A stretch of DNA of 64,000 bases. Origin: Mycobacterium sp. SM1 (lineage in GTDB: Bacteria > Actinomycetota > Actinomycetes > Mycobacteriales > Mycobacteriaceae). Where the stretch lies: the NCBI RefSeq assembly GCF_018361265.1, contig NZ_JAFLNH010000004.1, forward strand, positions 372,001 to 436,000, in the 5' to 3' direction. Both the position numbers and the translations under genes were made by a program. The notes beneath the pieces were generated by a model, which searched no databases, was not told the origin of the DNA, and worked only from the letters and a program-made list of their open reading frames with translations. Positions 26,413 through 34,996 of this stretch are shown piece by piece (position 1 is the first letter of the stretch; the number at the start of each line of letters is the position of its first letter).

Positions 26413-28239
26413 TCAGGAGGCGGCATCGTCGAGGCGGGCGAGCAGTCCGTCGAACACTTTCTGGCGGCCGAGTTGTCCTTTCTCGGCGGCGTCGTCGCGT
26501 TGTGCCTGCAGAGTCGGGCGGAATTCGATGGTGGTCTGGAAGAAAGTGCAGGATTCGCAGATGGATTCGAAGTGGCAGTCCAGGCCGACGGGTCGGGCGC
26601 AGTAGCCGTTGCCGAGCATGCGGCGGTGCATCTCGGCACGGAGCTTGCGCATTTCAGCGCCTTCGGCGTCGGCGGGAAGTGCGCGCGGCTGATCGTAGAG
26701 GGCTTCGACTTTTTCACTGACGGAGAAGTATTCGTCGGCGACAGTGCGATCGGCGATTCGGGCGTAAACGAGCGTCATACGCATAGATCGGTGACCCAAC
26801 AGCGCGGCCAGCGCTTCCAGGGACATGCCGCGGTTGATCGCCTGGGTCGCCAAGGTATGCCTGAGACGATGCGGCGAAACACGGCCGATGCCAGCCGCTT
26901 TCGCGGCTTCAGCGACTGCCCGATCGACGCGGCCCTCGCCGATGCGTTGGCCGTATTCGATAAACAGGTAGGGGCTGCGCAAGCTGGTGGGTCGGTTGGC
27001 GATCCAGGCGTCGAGGAGGTCCTTGAGTTGGGGGTGCAAGGGGATGTAGCGGTCGGTGCGCAGTTTCCCCAGCGGCACGTGCAACCAGTATGCCGCCCCG
27101 ATCTGCACCACGGAATCAACTGTGAGATCGAGGAATTCGCCCTTGCGCAGCCCGGTGCGGGCCAGAAACTCCACACACAGTCGAACGAACGGATCATCAG
27201 CGGTGCGCGCGGCCTGCAGCAGCTTGGTGAACGCGGCGTCGTCGAGGAAGCGGGGCAGCGGGTCGTCGCGCAGCGGCAGGTCGCCGGTGAACATGAGCAC
27301 GCGGGCGGGAATGTCGTCGCCGCACCATTCGGTGAGCCGGTCGAAGCAGGTGCGCAAGGTACCGAGGTGTTCGGCGAGACTGATCTTGGACAACCGCCCA
27401 CCGCGGGCCGAGGGCCGGGTGCTCAGGTGCAGCTTGTAGGCCTCGATGTGTGTCCGACGCAGGTCGGCGACGCAGACCACCTCGGGGGCGTTCGCGGCCA
27501 GCCAACCGGCGAACTCCCGCAGCACGCCTTCGACGCGCACCATCGTCGACGCCCGCAGCGACAGCCGTGTCTGGGCGATGTAACCGGTCAGGGTGGCCGC
27601 CAGCCGCGGCGGGACCGCCGCCCACTGGGCGGCCCGTTCAGCCGAGCGGTTTGGGCTGGTCTTGCGGGGCGCGGTGTCCAGGACGCCGAGGTGGAACAGG
27701 GTGGTCTGCGCACCGAACAGCGCCGCGCTCAGTGCCTTGGCGCCGTGGCTGCCGGGTCGGTGGCGAGTTATCGCGCTGGTCAACGCTTTTCGCTGCGTAT
27801 CGATCACCGGCTGGGTCAGCTTCTCGGGAGTCAGCCCGGCCAGCGCGGCCACCTTGGCCAGGGCGGACCACTGCAGGCGGGTCACGACGGGACCGAACCC
27901 GAGCTCAGTGGAGGTCGCCACGAACCGTTGGTGGAACCTGCGGTGATGGTGAGCGGCGACTTCGCCGAGGTAGGGCCGGCACGCCACGAGATAGTCCGGG
28001 CTGGGCCGCAGCCGTCCCGTCACGATCAGCCAACCGACCACCCGTCGATCCTTCAGCGGCAAAGCGCACTGGGTTGCCAGCGGCAACGCAGACCAGCCCG
28101 CCACACCCACGCGGGTGAAGAACGTGCGGGCCACCGAGGTCACCGGGTGTCCCGCGAACATCCTGGCCGCAACGAGGTCGGCCCTATACGCCTCGACGAG
28201 CTCCTCGATGTCGGGGCGAGGTGCCGGTGAGCGGTTCAT
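26413..28239 (-). CDS. Long tyrosine recombinase of the nested element (TnpB-like)
   Basis: 608 aa from ATG 28239, overlapping the upstream recombinase by 4 bp. The N-terminal ~200 residues are not recognised; a core-binding domain follows (AQTRLSLRASTMVRVEGVLR), then the catalytic domain with ARTGLRKGEFLDL, GKLRTDRYIPLHP, VSPHRLRHTLATQA, LLGHRSMRMTLVYARI (His and Tyr). The C-terminal region has a Cys cluster (GNGYCARPVGLDCHFESIC, then ESCTFFQTT), also present in the split TnpB (NGYCGLPVQQSCPHANACL). So both belong to the same TnpB-like family although they come from different elements. It appears intact. Confidence 0.88.
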   Translation of the reverse strand: MNRSPAPRPDIEELVEAYRADLVAARMFAGHPVTSVARTFFTRVGVAGWSALPLATQCALPLKDRRVVGWLIVTGRLRPSPDYLVACRPYLGEVAAHHHRRFHQRFVATSTELGFGPVVTRLQWSALAKVAALAGLTPEKLTQPVIDTQRKALTSAITRHRPGSHGAKALSAALFGAQTTLFHLGVLDTAPRKTSPNRSAERAAQWAAVPPRLAATLTGYIAQTRLSLRASTMVRVEGVLREFAGWLAANAPEVVCVADLRRTHIEAYKLHLSTRPSARGGRLSKISLAEHLGTLRTCFDRLTEWCGDDIPARVLMFTGDLPLRDDPLPRFLDDAAFTKLLQAARTADDPFVRLCVEFLARTGLRKGEFLDLTVDSVVQIGAAYWLHVPLGKLRTDRYIPLHPQLKDLLDAWIANRPTSLRSPYLFIEYGQRIGEGRVDRAVAEAAKAAGIGRVSPHRLRHTLATQAINRGMSLEALAALLGHRSMRMTLVYARIADRTVADEYFSVSEKVEALYDQPRALPADAEGAEMRKLRAEMHRRMLGNGYCARPVGLDCHFESICESCTFFQTTIEFRPTLQAQRDDAAEKGQLGRQKVFDGLLARLDDAAS

Positions 28240-29282
28240 TTCTCGGCCGCCTCACCGGACGCGACGACCTGCGCCTCGATCGCCTCGGCGGCCCGCAGGT
28301 ACTCCCGTTCCAGCCAGTCGTTGGCCAGATGCAGATAGATGCGGGTCGAGTCGATCGATGCGTGGCCGGCCTGAGCCTGGATCGCCTCCAGCGCCATCCC
28401 CGCCTCCCGCAGCCGGGTGAAACAGGTGTGCCGCAGCTGATGGCACGTCGCCTGGGTCAGCCCGGCGCGACCGCGCGCACCCTCGAGGATCTCGTCCAGA
28501 CCGGCAGCCGACAACGGCTCGCCACGCCGGGATCCCTTCAACACCACGAACACTCGATCGGTCGACGTCTGCGGGCGCTCCTGATCCAGATAGTCCCCCA
28601 GCGATGCGAAGAACCGCGCCGATACCGGCACCATCCGCTGCCGACCGCCCTTGCCTTCGGCCACGAACACCCGCCGCTCGCCGGCGTTGACATCGTCGAG
28701 GCGCAGTCCCAGCACCTCACAGCGTCGCAGACCACCCAGCAGCATCGCCTCGACCATGGCCCGGTCGCGGTGGGTGCGCAGCGCCGCCCGCAACGCGTCG
28801 ACCTCGCTTGGCACCAGCACCCGGGGCAGCGTGCGCGGGGTGCGGATCAACGGCACGCCGCCCTTGCCGCGCCGAGCACCGGGGCGACGCGCCGCCAGGC
28901 TTGTCGGGACGGGGTTGCAGGTGACGCCGGTATCACCGCGGGCCGCGAGGTAGGCATACAGGCCACGCACACTGGACAACCGGCGGGCGATCGTGCGCGA
29001 CGCCAACCCTGGCTCGCCGTCCTCCAACCGCACCACCTGCTCGCCCAAGCGGGCAGTGCGTTGAGAAGCCAAGAACGCGAAGACATCTGCGGCGTTCACC
29101 TGAGCCGGTTGCTTGGCAACTACACCGAAGAAGATCTTCAAATCCGACGCCACCGCCAGCCATGTGTTGGTCCGGGCTCGCGCCGCAACGAAGGCCAGGT
29201 AGTCATCCAGCAGCGAATGCCCCAGGGTGATCGCGACCAGTTCCGCCCCACGATGGTGACGAACCAGGCACGGCATGAACAC
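28236..29282 (-). CDS. Short tyrosine recombinase of the nested element (TnpA-like)
   Basis: 348 aa from GTG 29282 (ATG 29276 is an alternative). Catalytic residues: Arg in LGGLRRCEVLGLR, Lys in VAEGKGGRQRMVPV, His-x-x-Arg in ATCHQLRHTCFTRL, His in AQAGHASIDSTR and Tyr in RIYLHLANDW. The N-terminal core-binding domain begins around LLDDYLAFVAARARTNTW. It is the first gene of the nested element and is translationally coupled to the long recombinase. Intact. Confidence 0.88.
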   Translation of the reverse strand: MFMPCLVRHHRGAELVAITLGHSLLDDYLAFVAARARTNTWLAVASDLKIFFGVVAKQPAQVNAADVFAFLASQRTARLGEQVVRLEDGEPGLASRTIARRLSSVRGLYAYLAARGDTGVTCNPVPTSLAARRPGARRGKGGVPLIRTPRTLPRVLVPSEVDALRAALRTHRDRAMVEAMLLGGLRRCEVLGLRLDDVNAGERRVFVAEGKGGRQRMVPVSARFFASLGDYLDQERPQTSTDRVFVVLKGSRRGEPLSAAGLDEILEGARGRAGLTQATCHQLRHTCFTRLREAGMALEAIQAQAGHASIDSTRIYLHLANDWLEREYLRAAEAIEAQVVASGEAAEK

Positions 29283-29360
29283 GACAACCTCCCGCCGCCA
29301 GCATCCGCGTCAGCCCCGCTGGATCACGGCAGACACGCCGAATATCACCCGTATATCAAA

Positions 29361-29774
29361 CACGACTCCGCGCAGATGACCGGGCACTATGCCCGGCTGA
29401 ACGACACCACAGTGCGCCGCCAGTGGCAAGCCGCCCGCAAGGTCGACATCCACGGCCGCACAGTCACTTTGGACCCCGCCGGGCCGTTGGCCGACGCGGC
29501 CTGGGCCAAGCAACGACTGGGTCGTGCCACCCAGGCCCTTCCCAACGGCTACTGCGGGCTGCCGGTGCAGCAGAGCTGCCCGCACGCCAACGCCTGTCTG
29601 ACTTGCCCAATGTTCCTGACGACCCCCGAGTTCCTGCCCCAACACCGCGCCCAGCGCCAGCAGGTCCTGCAACTGATCACCGTCGCCGAAGCCCGCGGCC
29701 AGCAACGGCTCGCCGAGATGAACCGGCAGGTGCTGGGCAACCTGGACAACATCATCACCGCCCTCGACGAGTAA
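29361..29774 (+). pseudogene. tnpB: TnpB tyrosine recombinase, C-terminal part
   Basis: 137 codons from 29361 (CAC GAC TCC) to TAA 29774, continuing the gene broken at 26382. It contains the catalytic tyrosine (MTGHYARLND) and the C-terminal Cys cluster NGYCGLPVQQSCPHANACLT followed by CPMFLTT. The tnpC start is 13 bp after its stop. Alone it lacks all upstream catalytic residues, so the outer transposon should be unable to move unless TnpB is supplied by another copy. Confidence 0.88.
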
Positions 29775-29787
29775 AAGGACACCAAAC

Positions 29788-30219
29788 ATGCGGGCTGACA
29801 ACAGCATCCACCTCATCACCGCCGCCAAACAGCGTCACGAATACACCCGCGCCAAGGCGCTCGCAGCGATGCATGAGCTCGATAGAGCCGGCGCCGTGCT
29901 CACCTTCGAAGCTGTCGCCCGCCACGTCGGAGTGTCGCGCTCCTGGATCTACACCCAGACCGACATCAAAGACGAGATCCGTCGGCTCCGCGCCCAGCAC
30001 CGGCCCGAGCCAAGCACACCGTTACCTGCCCGGCAACGCGCCAGCGATGACTCCCTACGCCAACGTCTTGAACTCGCCAACCGCCGCAACCGCGAACTCG
30101 CCGACGAGAACCAGCGGCTGCGCCGCCAACTCGCCCACGCCCTCGGCCAACTCCGCGACCGCGGACCGTTCCCAGCCCGAACCAACCATTGCAGTTCTGT
30201 AACGATCGCACCGTGCTGA
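29788..30219 (+). CDS. tnpC: TnpC-like small protein of the Tn554-like element
   Basis: 143 aa, ATG 29788 with AAAAGGA upstream. The N-terminal half has a winged-helix-like segment (FEAVARHVGVSRSWIYTQTD); the C-terminal half is a coiled coil (RQRLELANRRNRELADENQR). This is the layout of Tn554 TnpC (DUF6262-type) proteins, which affect the frequency or orientation of transposition. It is the last gene of the outer transposon, ending ~96 bp before the terminal repeat. Confidence 0.8.
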   Translation: MRADNSIHLITAAKQRHEYTRAKALAAMHELDRAGAVLTFEAVARHVGVSRSWIYTQTDIKDEIRRLRAQHRPEPSTPLPARQRASDDSLRQRLELANRRNRELADENQRLRRQLAHALGQLRDRGPFPARTNHCSSVTIAPC

Positions 30220-30319
30220 CCACCGCCGAGACCGATGACATCGCAGCGTCGAAGACACCATCCACAACGCAAACCCCCAGGTCAACAGCGCCTCTTACTC
30301 GAAGACTCGAGATAATCAT

Positions 30320-31369
30320 CGGATTCGTCGTCCTCAAGTGGATCCAATGTTCGGCCGGATACTTGTAGAACTCGAGCAGGGTGTCCAGGTCGTCGGTGAT
30401 CTTGGCGACCGCCTTGGGATACCTCGCGCCGAAATCGACCTCGAACGCTTTGACCGCCACCTGAGCCTTGTCAATATCCTCGGCGTTGTAGATGTCCTTG
30501 ATCGCCGCCAACGCGGCCGGGTGCGCCGACTTCGGCAGCGCGGCAAGGACATTGGCTTGCTTGTGAAACCAGCACCGCTGCTCCCGGGTCGCGGGGAACA
30601 CTTCGCGGACGGCCTTCCAGAACCCCAAAGCGCCGTCACCGACGGCCAACACCGGGGCGGTCATCCCGCGACGCTTACAGTCGCGCAGCAGATCGGCCCA
30701 CGACTCGCTCGACTCCCGATACCCATCGGTCAATGCGACCAGTTCCTTGCGGCCATCAGCACGCACACCGATCATCACCAGCAGGCACAGCTTGGTCTGC
30801 TCCAAGCGCACCTTCAGATGGATGCCGTCGACCCACAGGTACACGTAGTCGGTGCCGGACAAATCCCGACGGCCGAACGCGGCGGCTTCGTCTTGCCACT
30901 GCGCGGTCAGGCGGGTGATCGTGCTCGCCGACAACCCTGCCCCCGACCCGATGAACTGCTCCAGCGCCGGCCCGAAATCGCCGCTGGACAGCCCATGCAG
31001 GTACAGCAGCGGCAACACCTCGGACATCTGCGGGGACTTTCGTGCCCACGCAGGCAGGATCGCCGAGGAAAACCGCTGCCGCTCACCAGAATCGGGGTCG
31101 ACACGGCGGTCGTTGACCCGCGGTGCTTTGACCTCGACCGCGCCGGCCGCGGTCAGCACCACGCGGGCCTGGTGATAACCATTGCGCACCACCAGCCGGT
31201 GACCGTTCTCGTCGAGCTGGTCGGCGAACTGCTCCACATACGCGGCCACCTCGGCTTTGAGCGCCGTGGCCAGCATCTGGCGGGCCCCGTCGCGGACGAT
31301 GTCATCGAGCAACGATCGGCTGGCCTCGTTGCCGTTGGCCTCATCGGCGTCGTGAACTACGGTGAGCAT
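30320..31369 (-). pseudogene. IS256-family (mutator-type) transposase, N-terminal 350 codons
   Basis: From ATG 31369: MLTVVHDADEANGNEASRSL, then DDE transposase blocks LWVDGIHLKVRLE (first Asp), VLAVGDGALGFWKAVREVFP (second Asp) and CWFHKQANVLAALPKSAHPA. It ends at HLRTTNP where the Tn554-like element is inserted. The catalytic Glu and C terminus lie in the fragment 23091-23369. It resembles the IS1245-type group of mycobacterial IS256 transposases. The IS is next to the right junction of the accessory island, 126 bp from the DoxX gene. Confidence 0.9.
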
Positions 31370-31494
31370 GGGCGTACCTTCCCAACCAGCGCGCCAACGC
31401 CGGTCTTGATCAGAGCTACTGGACTTTCAGATCATCCTCGGGAAGGTGCGCCCACCTTCACGCCCCCTCACCGAGGCTCATCCACAGGTTCTGA

Positions 31495-31935
31495 TCATTG
31501 CTCACGGCCCCTTGGTGAGCGGGTCAGCTGCCTAGTGGTGGCGGACCGGCGGGCGTCTAGCCCATACGCCCCCGCCCCGAGAAAGACCAGCAACAGGAAA
31601 GCAAAACAGTAGAGCAGCGCGAGCTCACCCTTGTTGGTGATCGGCACCAGCCCGAGCGGCAGGTGCCGGATAAAGTACGCGACCGCCATCTCGCCGCACG
31701 CGATGCCGGCCGCTATCCGGGTGAACAAGCCGATGACGACCAGCGCGCCGGTGACCAGTTCGATCCAACCCGCGTAATACAACGGCCACTGGCCGACCGG
31801 GACCGCGTGAGTGGCTGGCCAACCGACCAGTTTGGACAGCCCGTGGCAGGCGAACAACGCTCCGAACACCACGCGGAACACGGCCACCGCCGCAGGTGCA
31901 CAAGCGTCACGCCGGGCCCGAAGATTACCCTTCAT
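31495..31935 (-). CDS. DoxX family membrane protein
   Basis: 146 aa from ATG 31935, 21 bp after the glnA1 stop on the same strand. Four membrane helices are visible (AVAVFRVVFGALFACHGLSK; YYAGWIELVTGALVVIGLFT; AGIACGEMAVAYFI; ALLYCFAFLLLVFLGAGAYG) with the DoxX signature of a HGxxK loop after helix 1. DoxX proteins are inner-membrane proteins tied to redox or thiol stress in mycobacteria; the precise reaction is uncertain. Read-through from glnA1 is likely. C-terminal residues are basic and Arg/Thr-rich. Confidence 0.85.
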   Translation of the reverse strand: MKGNLRARRDACAPAAVAVFRVVFGALFACHGLSKLVGWPATHAVPVGQWPLYYAGWIELVTGALVVIGLFTRIAAGIACGEMAVAYFIRHLPLGLVPITNKGELALLYCFAFLLLVFLGAGAYGLDARRSATTRQLTRSPRGREQ

Positions 31936-31956
31936 GCGGCGACGACACCCGCTGGC

Positions 31957-33393
31957 CTACACGTCGAAGTACAGCGCGAACTCGTACGGATGCGGGCGGA
32001 TGTTAACCGGCTCGATCTCGTTCTCGCGCTTGTAGGCGATCCACGTCTCGATCAGATCTTCGGTGAACACCCCGCCCTCGGTGAGGTAGTCGTGGTCCGC
32101 TTCGAGGCGGTCGATCACCGCCGACAACGAGGTGGGGGCCTGCGGGATGTTCGCCGCCTCTTCCGGCGGCAGCTCGTAGAGGTCCTTGTCCACCGGCGCC
32201 TGCGGCTCGATCTTGTTCTTGATGCCGTCGAGGCCCGCCATCAACTCGGCCGCGAACGCCAGATACGGGTTTCCCGACGAGTCGGGGCAGCGGAACTCCA
32301 GCCGCTTGGCCTTGGGGTTGGTGCCGGTGACCGGGATACGCACGCATGCCGACCGGTTGCGCTGGCTGTAGACGAGGTTGATCGGTGCCTCGTACCCGGG
32401 CACCAGGCGCTTGTAGGAGTTGACCGTCGGGTTGGTGAACGCCAGCAACGACGGCGCGTGGTGCAGCAGGCCGCCGATGTAGTGCCGGGCCAGGTCCGAG
32501 AGGCCCGCGTAGCCCGCCTCGTCGTAGAACAGCGGGTTGCCGTCCTTCCACAGGGACTGGTGGGTGTGCATTCCCGATCCGTTGTCGCCGAAAAGGGGTT
32601 TGGGCATGAACGTCACGGTCTTGCCGGCCTGCCAGGCGGTGTTCTTGATGATGTACTTGTATAGCTGCGCGTCGTCGGCCGCGTGCAGCAGCGTGTTGTA
32701 GAGATAGTTGATTTCCGCCTGCCCGCCGCTGCCCACCTCATGGTGACCCTTTTCGAGGGTGAACCCGGCGTTGATCAGGTTGGTCAGCATCCGGTCGCGC
32801 AGGTCGACATAGTGGTCGTTGGGCGCAACCGGGAAGTAGCCACCCTTGTGGCGCACCTTGTAGCCGCGGTTGGGGCTGCCGTCGGCTTCGGTCGCATTAC
32901 CGGTGTTCCACCAGCCCGAGATCGCGTCTACCTCGTAGAACGCGCCGTTGGCTCGCGAGTCGAAGCTCACCGAGTCGAAGATGTAGAACTCGGCTTCCGC
33001 CCCGAAGTATGCGGTGTCGGCGATACCGGTGCTCGCCAGGTAGTTCTCCGCCTTGCGGGCGACATTACGCGGGTCGCGCGAGTAGGGCTCCAGGGTGAAC
33101 GGATCGTGCACGAAGAAATTCAGGTTCAGTGTCTTGGCGGCCCGGAACGGGTCGACGCACGCGGTGTCCGCATCGGGCAGCAGCAACATGTCGGACTCGT
33201 GGATCGCCTGGAAGCCGCGGATCGACGAGCCGTCGAACGCGATTCCGTTCTCGAACACGTTCTGGTCGAAGCTTGACGCCGGAATCGTGAAGTGTTGCAT
33301 GACGCCGGGTAGATCACAGAACCGGACATCGATGTATTTGATGTCCTCGTCTTTGACGAGTTTGAAGACGTCGTCGGGCGTCATTTCCGTCAC
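31957..33393 (-). CDS. glnA1: Glutamine synthetase GlnA1 (type I, adenylylation-regulated)
   Basis: 478 aa, GTG 33393 preceded by AAAGGAGC. Full-length type I-beta glutamine synthetase: FDGSSIRGF (latch region), AEAEFYIFD and GGQAEINY (metal ligands), NGSGMHTHQSLWKDG, NRSACVRIP, and the adenylylation segment KDLYELPPEE near residue 406, the target of GlnE. It makes glutamine from glutamate, NH3 and ATP; in pathogenic mycobacteria it is abundant and partly exported. In this genome the accessory island separates it from glnE. The downstream DoxX gene is 21 bp away. Confidence 0.98.
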   Translation of the reverse strand: MTEMTPDDVFKLVKDEDIKYIDVRFCDLPGVMQHFTIPASSFDQNVFENGIAFDGSSIRGFQAIHESDMLLLPDADTACVDPFRAAKTLNLNFFVHDPFTLEPYSRDPRNVARKAENYLASTGIADTAYFGAEAEFYIFDSVSFDSRANGAFYEVDAISGWWNTGNATEADGSPNRGYKVRHKGGYFPVAPNDHYVDLRDRMLTNLINAGFTLEKGHHEVGSGGQAEINYLYNTLLHAADDAQLYKYIIKNTAWQAGKTVTFMPKPLFGDNGSGMHTHQSLWKDGNPLFYDEAGYAGLSDLARHYIGGLLHHAPSLLAFTNPTVNSYKRLVPGYEAPINLVYSQRNRSACVRIPVTGTNPKAKRLEFRCPDSSGNPYLAFAAELMAGLDGIKNKIEPQAPVDKDLYELPPEEAANIPQAPTSLSAVIDRLEADHDYLTEGGVFTEDLIETWIAYKRENEIEPVNIRPHPYEFALYFDV

Positions 33394-33608
33394 TGATGTG
33401 CTCCTTTACTGGTCATCGCCGGATCGACGCTAGGGAGCCCATGTTTCCTGGGCGTCAAGCCTGTGTTGCGCAGACGTTACACCAGCTTGTGGCGATCTTC
33501 GAACCGGGTGTCACATCGCTACTCTCGTACCGATCTCATACCGATTATCCCGGCAGACCTATCGCGGCGTACCTGTGGTGGCATACCTATGGTGGGGAGG
33601 TGGCCCGC

Positions 33609-34148
33609 GTGATCGCATCCTGGCTGTCCGGTCGTGCCCGGTCGCGGTGCGGACACGCCGAGCCCGGGGCGGGCCGGCCCACCGCCGGCTGGGAATCGGG
33701 GCATCAGACCCGCCCGCCGGTCGGCGGTCGTCGTGGCGGGCATCCGGGTGAGGCGCTCGGGCTGCCGGAGGGCGGCCCCGGATCGCTGGCCCGGATGGGG
33801 CGCCGGTCAGCGGCGCTGGCCGTCGACTGGCTGGTGGCCTACGGTCTGGCAGCGCTGGCGATGCGGTTGGGGATGGTGACACCGGAGCAGCTGGCGACCG
33901 CGGTCATGGTCGTCTGGCTTTTGCTCGGCGTGGTTGCTGTCCGGTTGTTCGGGTTCACACCGGGTCAGTTCGCCCTGGGCATCAGGGTGGTGCCGACGGG
34001 TGCGGGGACTGGCCGGTCGCACGTCGGGCTCGGCCGCGCGGTGGCGCGGGGCGTGATGATCGCGCTGGTGATTCCGGCGCTGTTCGTCGACGCCGACGGA
34101 CGCGGTCTGCAGGACCGGCTGAGCGGAACCGCTGTGGTGCGCCGCTAA
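33609..34148 (+). CDS. RDD family membrane protein (Rv2219A-like)
   Basis: 179 aa from GTG 33609, which has GGGGAGG 8 bases upstream; GTG 33600 is an alternative. A ~60-residue Gly/Arg/Pro-rich cytoplasmic N terminus leads to GSLARMGRRSAALAVDWLVA, then two or three membrane helices (LATAVMVVWLLLGVVAVRLF, VMIALVIPALFVDADGRGLQ). The end DRLSGTAVVRR is the conserved RDD-type close. The same gene lies between glnA1 and the DUF4191 gene in M. tuberculosis. Function unknown; convergent with the next gene. Confidence 0.87.
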   Translation: MIASWLSGRARSRCGHAEPGAGRPTAGWESGHQTRPPVGGRRGGHPGEALGLPEGGPGSLARMGRRSAALAVDWLVAYGLAALAMRLGMVTPEQLATAVMVVWLLLGVVAVRLFGFTPGQFALGIRVVPTGAGTGRSHVGLGRAVARGVMIALVIPALFVDADGRGLQDRLSGTAVVRR

Positions 34149-34207
34149 GCCGCTAAAGCGTGTCGAGGGGACTTCGCCTAAACTCAGCCTGCCTGGGTTT
34201 AGCCGCG

Positions 34208-34960
34208 TTATCTGCGGCGCACGGTGCGCTGCACGCCGCGTAACTTGGCCGCGGTGGGTGCCGGCCCCTTCGGCGTGGCGGTCGCGGAGGCCCGCGAACC
34301 CAGTGCGGCCAGCCGCGACTCCAGCGAGTCCATCTGTTTGACGCTGATGTTGGCTGGCAGGCGGGTGAGGTGGCGCTCCAGCTTGGCCAGCGGAATCTCG
34401 CCCTCGGCATTGCCCACGACGATGTCGTAGATCGGTGTGTCGCCGACAAGCCTCGCGGTGCGCTTCTTTTCCTGGGCGAGCAGCGGTTTGACGCGGGCGG
34501 CGGATCCTTCGGCGACGAGGATGACCCCGGGGCGGCCGATCACGCGGTGCACGGCGTCAAAATGACCGGTGTCGGCCACGTTGCGGGTGACGCGCCACTT
34601 GCCGCGGAGGTTGTCTAGCACCCATGCCGCCGCACCGGGTTGTCCTTCCGCCTTGCGGTAGACCGTCCGTTGCGCGCGGCGGCCGAAGATGACGAATGCC
34701 GCCAGCGCGCCGACCACGATACCGAGTGGGATCATCATGATCGTGTTGAACCCGCCCGCGGCCACGGCGGCCATCACCGATACCCCGACGATCAGCACGA
34801 ATGCGCCGATCATGAGGGGCAGCAGCCACTTGTCCTCCCGGCGCTGCATGAGGAACATCTGCCAGACCTGGGCGCGGCGCTCCCGGGCGGCGGCCTTACG
34901 GGCGGCCCTGGCCTCGGCCCTGGCGGCCTTTGCGGCAGCGGTATTGCGGGATTTCACCAT
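34208..34960 (-). CDS. DUF4191 membrane protein (Rv2219-like)
   Basis: 250 aa from ATG 34960. Basic N terminus rich in Ala/Arg (AAAKAARAEARAARKAAARE), two membrane helices (LLPLMIGAFVLIVGVSVMAA, IMMIPLGIVVGALAAFVIFG), then a cytoplasmic domain with WVLDNLRGKWRVT and VAEGSAARVKPLLAQEKKRT. It sits downstream of lipA in the same direction with a 36-bp gap, as in M. tuberculosis, so it is likely in the lipoate operon. Function unknown. Confidence 0.9.
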   Translation of the reverse strand: MVKSRNTAAAKAARAEARAARKAAARERRAQVWQMFLMQRREDKWLLPLMIGAFVLIVGVSVMAAVAAGGFNTIMMIPLGIVVGALAAFVIFGRRAQRTVYRKAEGQPGAAAWVLDNLRGKWRVTRNVADTGHFDAVHRVIGRPGVILVAEGSAARVKPLLAQEKKRTARLVGDTPIYDIVVGNAEGEIPLAKLERHLTRLPANISVKQMDSLESRLAALGSRASATATPKGPAPTAAKLRGVQRTVRRR

Positions 34961-34996
34961 GATCACCAAGGATACGGAAAAGTGGCCAGCGCCGTG

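Larger units (their letters stand above)
26382..29360 (-). mobile_element. Nested element with two tyrosine recombinases, inserted in tnpB
   Basis: Rejoining 26381 to 29361 restores TnpB codons (RRILDH followed by DSAQMTGHYARL). The ends carry imperfect inverted repeats: TATGCGGGTGATCTT at 26383-26397 and, on the other strand, TATACGGGTGATATT at 29341-29355 (13 of 15 identical). Length is about 2.98 kb. It contains two overlapping genes in the order short recombinase, long recombinase, like TnpA-TnpB of Tn554, but no TnpC-type gene. The insertion site is within the active-site coding region of the host recombinase, between its His and Tyr boxes. Confidence 0.82.
23372..30315 (+). mobile_element. 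Tn554-like transposon (tnpA-tnpB-tnpC) inserted in the IS256 transposase
   Basis: Defined by the break in the IS256 gene. The ends are imperfect inverted repeats: TTATCTGGAGTTCCTC at the left (from 23372) and, on the other strand, TTATCTCGAGTCTTC at the right (ending 30315). ATCG occurs at both junctions (left 23368-23371, right 30318-30321), compatible with a short duplicated or shared target. Gene content and order match the Tn554 family: a short tyrosine recombinase, a long tyrosine recombinase overlapping it by 4 bp, and a small helical TnpC. No passenger gene is present. About 3 kb of the interval is a second element inserted in tnpB. Confidence 0.85.

Noticed and set aside
26383..28230. 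Long plus-strand open frame continuing tnpB to about 1211 codons
   Set aside because: Beyond 26382 it is antisense to an intact tyrosine recombinase with all catalytic residues; the true continuation of TnpB is at 29361.
28221..29360. Plus-strand open frame fused upstream of the TnpB C-terminal part
   Set aside because: It is antisense to the 348-aa recombinase; only the part from 29361 shows homology.
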